From assembly GCF_014198245.1 (NCBI RefSeq), contig NZ_JACIHE010000022.1, positions 1 through 64,000 of the forward strand: 64,000 bases of DNA, written 5' to 3'. Shown here in pieces: positions 60,447-64,000 of the stretch. This DNA comes from Bradyrhizobium sp. cir1. GTDB lineage: Bacteria; Pseudomonadota; Alphaproteobacteria; Rhizobiales; Xanthobacteraceae. The notes under the pieces are model-generated. The model saw nothing but the letters and a program-made list of their open reading frames with translations. It ran no database searches and had not been told where the DNA came from. The position numbers were made by a program, and so were the translations under genes. Positions within the stretch are counted from its first letter, which is position 1, and every line of letters begins with the position of its first letter.

Positions 60447-61577
60447 ATGAATGAATTCGAAGAGCTCTTCGATATTGCCAAGAAGTTGCAAGCTGCCGCT
60501 GCGGCCGGCGATGCGAAAAGCATTTCTACTCCCTTGAAATCGCTGCGCGATGCCGCCGAGACGGTGCAGCAATCATTTTCCGGGTCGTGGCTAGGGTATC
60601 ATTCGCGTGTCTATTACGATGGGCTAACGGCGCCGCCTGCGGGGGCGCATTTTAGCCAAGAGTGGGGCTTGAAGGATGTCAGCTTCACAAGCTTGGGATC
60701 GCGGGGCGCCTGGCGTGAATATCGATTCGATGAGGTGATCGAACACATTCTCGCGAATGCCGCGCATCCAGACATTGAACCGGCGCGCAAGGCGGCGCGC
60801 GAGGCCAATGCACTGTTCGACACCTCGAAGTCGGAGATCGAATCCCTCTTAGAAAGCGAGTTGTCGGATCACGACGATGCATTCTTAACAAAGCTCAAGA
60901 CGGATCTTGAGAAAATGGAAGCTGCATCAAAAATGGATATCGCGGAACACTGGAGGCCGAAGGGCCAAATCATGACGCGCGATACCACGGCGTTGGGACA
61001 GAGGACTCAAGTTCCGCCACATATTGATATCCTGGCGGAGATTGCCGCAATCAATAATGCTTTTGCGTTGTGCCGCGGTGCAGCCGACGTCGCGCGAAAG
61101 GCGGCCTCGCATCTCGAACGTAAAGGACGCAGGAAAATGGCGGCTGATCGCGTGGGGACAAATGTCTTTATCGGCCATGGTCGCTCGCTTATGTGGCGAG
61201 AGCTCAAGGACTTCGTGCAGGATCGGCTCGGCCTGCCGTGGGATGAGTTCAACCGCGTGCCTGTGGCTGGCGTGACAAACATTGCGCGATTATCCGAGAT
61301 GCTTGATGCTGCGGCCATCGCCCTGTTGGTGATGACGGCCGAAGACGAAATGGCCGATGGGGCCGTCCAGGCGCGAATGAACGTGGTGCATGAAGCCGGC
61401 CTTTTTCAGGGCCGGCTCGGTTTCACAAGGGCCATTCTCTTGCTGGAGGAGGGCTGCGCCGAGTTCAGCAATGTGCAGGGATTAGGACAAATTCGTTTCC
61501 CGAAGGGAAAGATCGCGGCCGCCTTCGAGGAGGTTCGCCGCGTGTTGGAACGCGAGGGCCTCATCGATGGGAAGTAG
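60447..61577 (+). CDS. TIR-like nucleotide-binding effector (PF10137/CAP12 type)
   Basis: 376 residues. The first 230 are helical and unknown. From 238 the TIR-like domain starts: VFIGHGRSLMWRELKDFV, LPWDEFNRVPVAG, EMLDAAAIALLVMTAEDEM, and NVVHEAGLFQGRLGF with Glu316, the probable NAD-cleaving residue. A final strand-helix reads IRFPKGKIAAAFEEVRRVL. Such domains deplete NAD or make signal nucleotides in anti-phage systems. It is the last gene before attR, on the same strand as the ubiquitin-like operon, and may be its effector or a separate defence gene. Confidence 0.8.
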   Translation: MNEFEELFDIAKKLQAAAAAGDAKSISTPLKSLRDAAETVQQSFSGSWLGYHSRVYYDGLTAPPAGAHFSQEWGLKDVSFTSLGSRGAWREYRFDEVIEHILANAAHPDIEPARKAAREANALFDTSKSEIESLLESELSDHDDAFLTKLKTDLEKMEAASKMDIAEHWRPKGQIMTRDTTALGQRTQVPPHIDILAEIAAINNAFALCRGAADVARKAASHLERKGRRKMAADRVGTNVFIGHGRSLMWRELKDFVQDRLGLPWDEFNRVPVAGVTNIARLSEMLDAAAIALLVMTAEDEMADGAVQARMNVVHEAGLFQGRLGFTRAILLLEEGCAEFSNVQGLGQIRFPKGKIAAAFEEVRRVLEREGLIDGK

Positions 61578-61663
61578 TCTCGCACCCACGCTGGCAACGC
61601 CGGGTAGGGCGTCTTCCCAGGCGCGACGCCCCATTACCAACCTTCGACCCCCAGTACCACGAG

Positions 61664-61690
61664 TTCCGTGGCACAAAACTGGCACAAAAT
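61664..61690 (+). repeat. Possible integrase arm-type repeats
   Basis: TGGCACAAAA occurs twice in direct succession about 50 bp before the attR core. Tandem short repeats of this kind next to tRNA-derived att sites are typical integrase arm-binding sites. Position given to within a few bases. Confidence 0.4.
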
Positions 61691-61738
61691 TCGGTACGTC
61701 ACATTGAATTCATTCAACTATTTCCGATGGTGATTCAT

Positions 61739-61784
61739 GCTCATAACCTGAAGGTCATAGGTTCAAATCCTATCCCCGCAACTA
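61739..61784 (+). repeat. attR: 3' part of tRNA-fMet
   Basis: 46 bp from the anticodon loop (GCTCATAACCTGAAGGTC) through a perfect T-arm (ATAGG-TTCAAAT-CCTAT) to CCCCGCAACTA. It is the same portion of tRNA-fMet as in 42978-43023, with 10 differences, and in direct orientation. Confidence 0.7.
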
Positions 61785-62027
61785 ATGAGCGCTGCGAAAG
61801 CAAGCTTCGGTGCTGGGACGCGGCAATCGCCTGGCGGCTCTCGCAATTCTACTGGCAGAGTCGAAGCTTATGGCGAGTTGCTTGTGTGCGGCTGTTTTCT
61901 TGAGCAGGCCATTCCATTTGCATGCGCTGCTTCAGCGCCTCCTTTGCTTCAGACCTGAAGCAGCCGGCGACTTCACTCAGGGTAGGAAGGCGACTGGCGA
62001 AATCGACGGTAAGCGTCGTTCCGCTCT
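61785..62027. other. Stretch outside attR
   Basis: No gene that I can support. Confidence 0.3.
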
Positions 62028-62255
62028 CACGGCACGATCTACTATTACGGCCTGATGTTCTCGAAGGACGATCCCGACTTCAAAAAAATGGTCGATGACG
62101 TTCTCTCCAAACTCATGGCGTCCGGCGAGTTCACCAAAATCTACGACAAATGGTTCATGGCCGCGATCCCGCCGAAGAACATCAATCTCAACTTTCCTAT
62201 GACCGAGGCTCCTAAGGGGCGCGTTGCCCATCCTAGTGATGTCGTCAACGATTGA
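62028..62255 (+). pseudogene. Amino-acid ABC transporter binding protein, C-terminal fragment
   Basis: GTIYYYGLMFSKDDPDFKK, VLSKLMASGEFTKIYDKWF and PPKNINLNFPMTEAPKG form the C-terminal end of a GltI-type periplasmic glutamate/aspartate-binding protein. The N-terminal 200 or more residues are missing. Confidence 0.7.
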
Positions 62256-62644
62256 ACTTGGCAGGCAGCGGCCTTGACGGTGCCGCCAGCAGGCCGAACG
62301 TACAGCATGGTCCAACGCCAGCGGCGATCGCGAATGCAAGCGCGAAAGACTATCTTTACTTAAAATGGACTGACACGATGAGCAGACCAGTCTGCCGCAA
62401 CGCAGCTTATGTTTGCGCGATCTGCAAGTTCAACTCAGAGCCATTCTGAATGGAACCCATCGCAGCCGCCCTGCTCATGGCCGACAGCCCAATAGCTCCG
62501 GCCAGGAGAGCTGCTCGATCCCGCGCGCAGTCGCCGAGCTCAGGGACGACCGGCGTGCCATAAGGTCATACTCACTGCAGATGAAGGCCGGCGTGTCGGC
62601 AGCCGGTGCCGCTTATGAGGTAAGGTGGCTCAACTTCACGCACT
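62256..62644. other. Stretch without a convincing gene
   Basis: Short frames only. SIPRAVAELRDDRRAIRSY near 62520 may be a relic but is unassigned. Confidence 0.3.
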
Positions 62645-63520
62645 TCAATAGTCTAGTTCAGACGTAAGCCACTCGGCGAACGCTCGCACCGCCGCGCGTC
62701 GTCGGCTAGCGCGTGGATAAACGAGATGATGGCCAATATACCGAACATCAGTTGATCGTCCCGCCAGCGGCGCAACGAGCCGACCTGCTGCCAACTCGCG
62801 CTCAGCGAGCAGTGTCGATTCCAGCGCCACACCAAGTCCCTCTACCGCAGCTGCAATCGCGAGGAAGCTCCGATCGAAACGCATGCGGTGAAGCGCCGGT
62901 GCCTCGATGCCGTTGGCCGCGAACCATTGATGCCATTGAACGCGTTTGACGTCCGACCGGATCAGCGACTGGTGGAGCAGATCCGCCGGTTTGTGAATAG
63001 CGGAAGCCACTGCTGGCGAGCAGAGGGGAACAACCGTCTCTTCCTTGAGCGGTGTGATTTCAACCCCTTCGGCGCGCGGCTCCCCGTAAACGATATCGAT
63101 GTCGTAGTCATCATTGTTGAACCGCGCGTAATCGGTGCTTGCGGCGAGCCGCACATCCAGCTTTGGTTGAGCAGCAAGGAAGCGCGACAGCCGCGGCGCG
63201 AGCCACTGAGCGGCAAAGCTGGGTGCGGAATGAACTCGTACAAGCTGCGGTCCGCGGGCCGACACTTCCTCAAGACCGCGCCGTAGCTCATCGAACGCCG
63301 TACCCGCGTGCCGCATTAAATTCTCGCCAGCAGGCGTCAGTCGAACCGCGCGCGTACTTCGCTCGAACAGAGTGGTGCACAGCGTCTTTTCCAGCTTGGT
63401 AATTGCGTGGCTGACTGCGCTGGATGTCAGGCGAAGTTCATTCGCTGCATCGCGGAACGACCCGGTTCTTGCGGCAGCCTCAAAGATTCGAATTGCCGAT
63501 ATCGGAATGTTCGACAGCAT
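62645..63520 (-). CDS. LysR-family transcriptional regulator
   Basis: 291 residues. The N-terminal winged HTH (ISAIRIFEAAARTGSFRDA, LRLTSSAVSHAITKLEKTL, FERSTRAVRLTPAGENL) is of the GcvA/AmpR subgroup, followed by a substrate-binding domain (VRVHSAPSFAAQWLAPRL, YDIDIVYGEPRAEGVEITP). I start it at the ATG at 63520, where the family begins. The frame is open far upstream, but those residues are Ser/Ala-rich. It is divergent from the SDR gene at 63651, which it probably controls. Confidence 0.9.
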   Translation of the reverse strand: MLSNIPISAIRIFEAAARTGSFRDAANELRLTSSAVSHAITKLEKTLCTTLFERSTRAVRLTPAGENLMRHAGTAFDELRRGLEEVSARGPQLVRVHSAPSFAAQWLAPRLSRFLAAQPKLDVRLAASTDYARFNNDDYDIDIVYGEPRAEGVEITPLKEETVVPLCSPAVASAIHKPADLLHQSLIRSDVKRVQWHQWFAANGIEAPALHRMRFDRSFLAIAAAVEGLGVALESTLLAERELAAGRLVAPLAGRSTDVRYIGHHLVYPRASRRRAAVRAFAEWLTSELDY

Positions 63521-63650
63521 GGGCTTGAATGAAACAGATTCAGCAATTGGTGACAACTGCGCATTTGTAAAAGGGCATCTCGAGGACGTAGAGAGTAAAT
63601 CAACAAAGCTGGTGCCGACCAGCTGTAGCCAAACCTTAGGGAGGGGTGAA

Positions 63651-64000
63651 ATGCTGCTGAGCGGCAAGACAGCCATTATTTCAGGTGCGGCTTCGCCGCG
63701 TGGTATCGGTCTCGCGACAGCTCGGCGCTTTGTGTCCGAGGGTGCCCGGGTCGCGATCCTGGATATCGATGGCGCGGCGGCCGAAGCGGCTGCAAAAAGC
63801 CTTGAGCCCATTTCCGGAGAAGCGCATCTCGGTCTTGCGTGCAACGTCGCCGATCGAGAGTCCTGTGCCAAGGCCGTTGACGCGGCAGCGCACGTCTTTG
63901 GCCGTATCGACATATTGATCAACAATGCTGGCATTTCCCAGCCGGTGAAGCTGCTTGAGATCACGTCAAGCGATTGGGACCGTATTCAGGACGTCAATCT
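63651..64000 (+). CDS. Short-chain dehydrogenase/reductase (3' partial)
   Basis: 117 codons are visible. The NAD(P)-binding motif is GAASPRGIGLA near the N-terminus, followed by AILDID (acidic end of the second strand, suggesting NAD preference), CNVADRESC and INNAGIS (the NNAG motif). The catalytic Ser-Tyr-Lys part lies beyond the window. GGGAGGGG is 5 nt before the ATG. Divergent from the LysR gene, a classic regulator-target pair. Substrate unknown. Confidence 0.9.
   Translation, partial: MLLSGKTAIISGAASPRGIGLATARRFVSEGARVAILDIDGAAAEAAAKSLEPISGEAHLGLACNVADRESCAKAVDAAAHVFGRIDILINNAGISQPVKLLEITSSDWDRIQDVN

Larger units (their letters stand above)
42978..61784 (+). mobile_element. tRNA-fMet-associated integrative defence island
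   Basis: The segment between the two tRNA-fMet 3' copies is 18.8 kb, has a tyrosine integrase (54652-55851) and contains almost only defence-type genes: STAND NTPase plus nuclease, protease pair, AbiE, HsdR stub and the ubiquitin-like operon with TIR. An IS5-family element has inserted into it. Flanking DNA on the left is gene debris unrelated to the island. The limits follow from the repeats, which are not identical, so the exact crossover is inferred. Confidence 0.65.

Noticed and set aside
60447..61577. TIR gene as part of a Thoeris system
   Set aside because: No ThsA-like SIR2/SLOG effector gene is nearby. The only neighbours are the ubiquitin-like operon and attR.
61664..61690. Sigma-54 promoter (TGGCAC...)
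   Set aside because: TGGCACAAAA lacks the TTGC element at the required distance. The tandem copies fit integrase arm sites better.
61739..61784. Functional tRNA gene at the right border
   Set aside because: Only the 3' 46 bases from the anticodon loop on are present.

Overview
The window looks like the accessory (symbiosis-island type) part of a Bradyrhizobium-like genome. The evidence is a type III effector of the NopM/IpaH ubiquitin-ligase class behind a tts-box promoter, many small orphan proteins of a kind seen in rhizobia, dense insertion-sequence debris, and two different tRNA-derived attachment-site remnants. I assigned families by reading the protein sequences, without database searches, so family names are recognition calls.

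Layout. 0-2.3 kb: the end of an NRPS (carrier protein plus thioesterase), a decayed conjugative-element fragment and an IS5-type remnant. 2.3-4.4 kb: a PLP-dependent ornithine-type decarboxylase and a cold-shock protein. 4.7-9.5 kb: IS110 and IS256 debris truncates an operon (PRTase/TRSP, HAD, StiP/PELOTA, HpcH fragment) of the type found beside tellurite/stress ter genes, followed by a scrambled IS630. 9.8-19.4 kb: mostly relics (PDDEXK nuclease, IS110, histidine kinase, IS91-type recombinase), with a MarR-controlled cassette and several small proteins. 19.5-28.9 kb: a response regulator, a cluster of small rhizobial proteins with rpsU and cspA paralogues, and a two-gene unit of an exported protein plus a membrane Mrr-like nuclease. 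28.9-33.6 kb: a family of hairpin repeats and an intact IS21-family element with a 6-bp target duplication. 34-42.9 kb: a decayed AbiH gene, chorismate mutase, an IS701-type transposase, the NEL effector with its tts box, and fragments of a plasmid methylase/helicase, an S1/P1 nuclease, a chemotaxis receptor and phosphomannomutase.

42.96-61.78 kb is the most interesting part. An 18.8-kb island lies between two copies of the 3' part of an initiator tRNA-fMet gene, in direct orientation. It carries a tyrosine integrase and almost only defence-like genes: a giant STAND NTPase with an N-terminal Cap4/DUF4297-like nuclease and a partner nuclease, a trypsin-like protease with a small partner, an AbiEi/AbiEii toxin-antitoxin pair, an HsdR stub, and a divergent unit. 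In that unit an XRE regulator and an ImmA/IrrE protease face a five-gene set: ubiquitin-like protein, E2-like, JAMM peptidase, E1-like and a TIR-like effector. The first four have the gene order of Bil (bacterial ISG15-like) systems. The fifth looks like an added NAD-type effector. TCGGGCA half-sites between the divergent genes suggest that the XRE protein represses the set and that cleavage by the ImmA/IrrE protein relieves it.

61.8-64 kb: an ABC-transporter fragment, then a LysR regulator divergent from an SDR gene that runs off the window.
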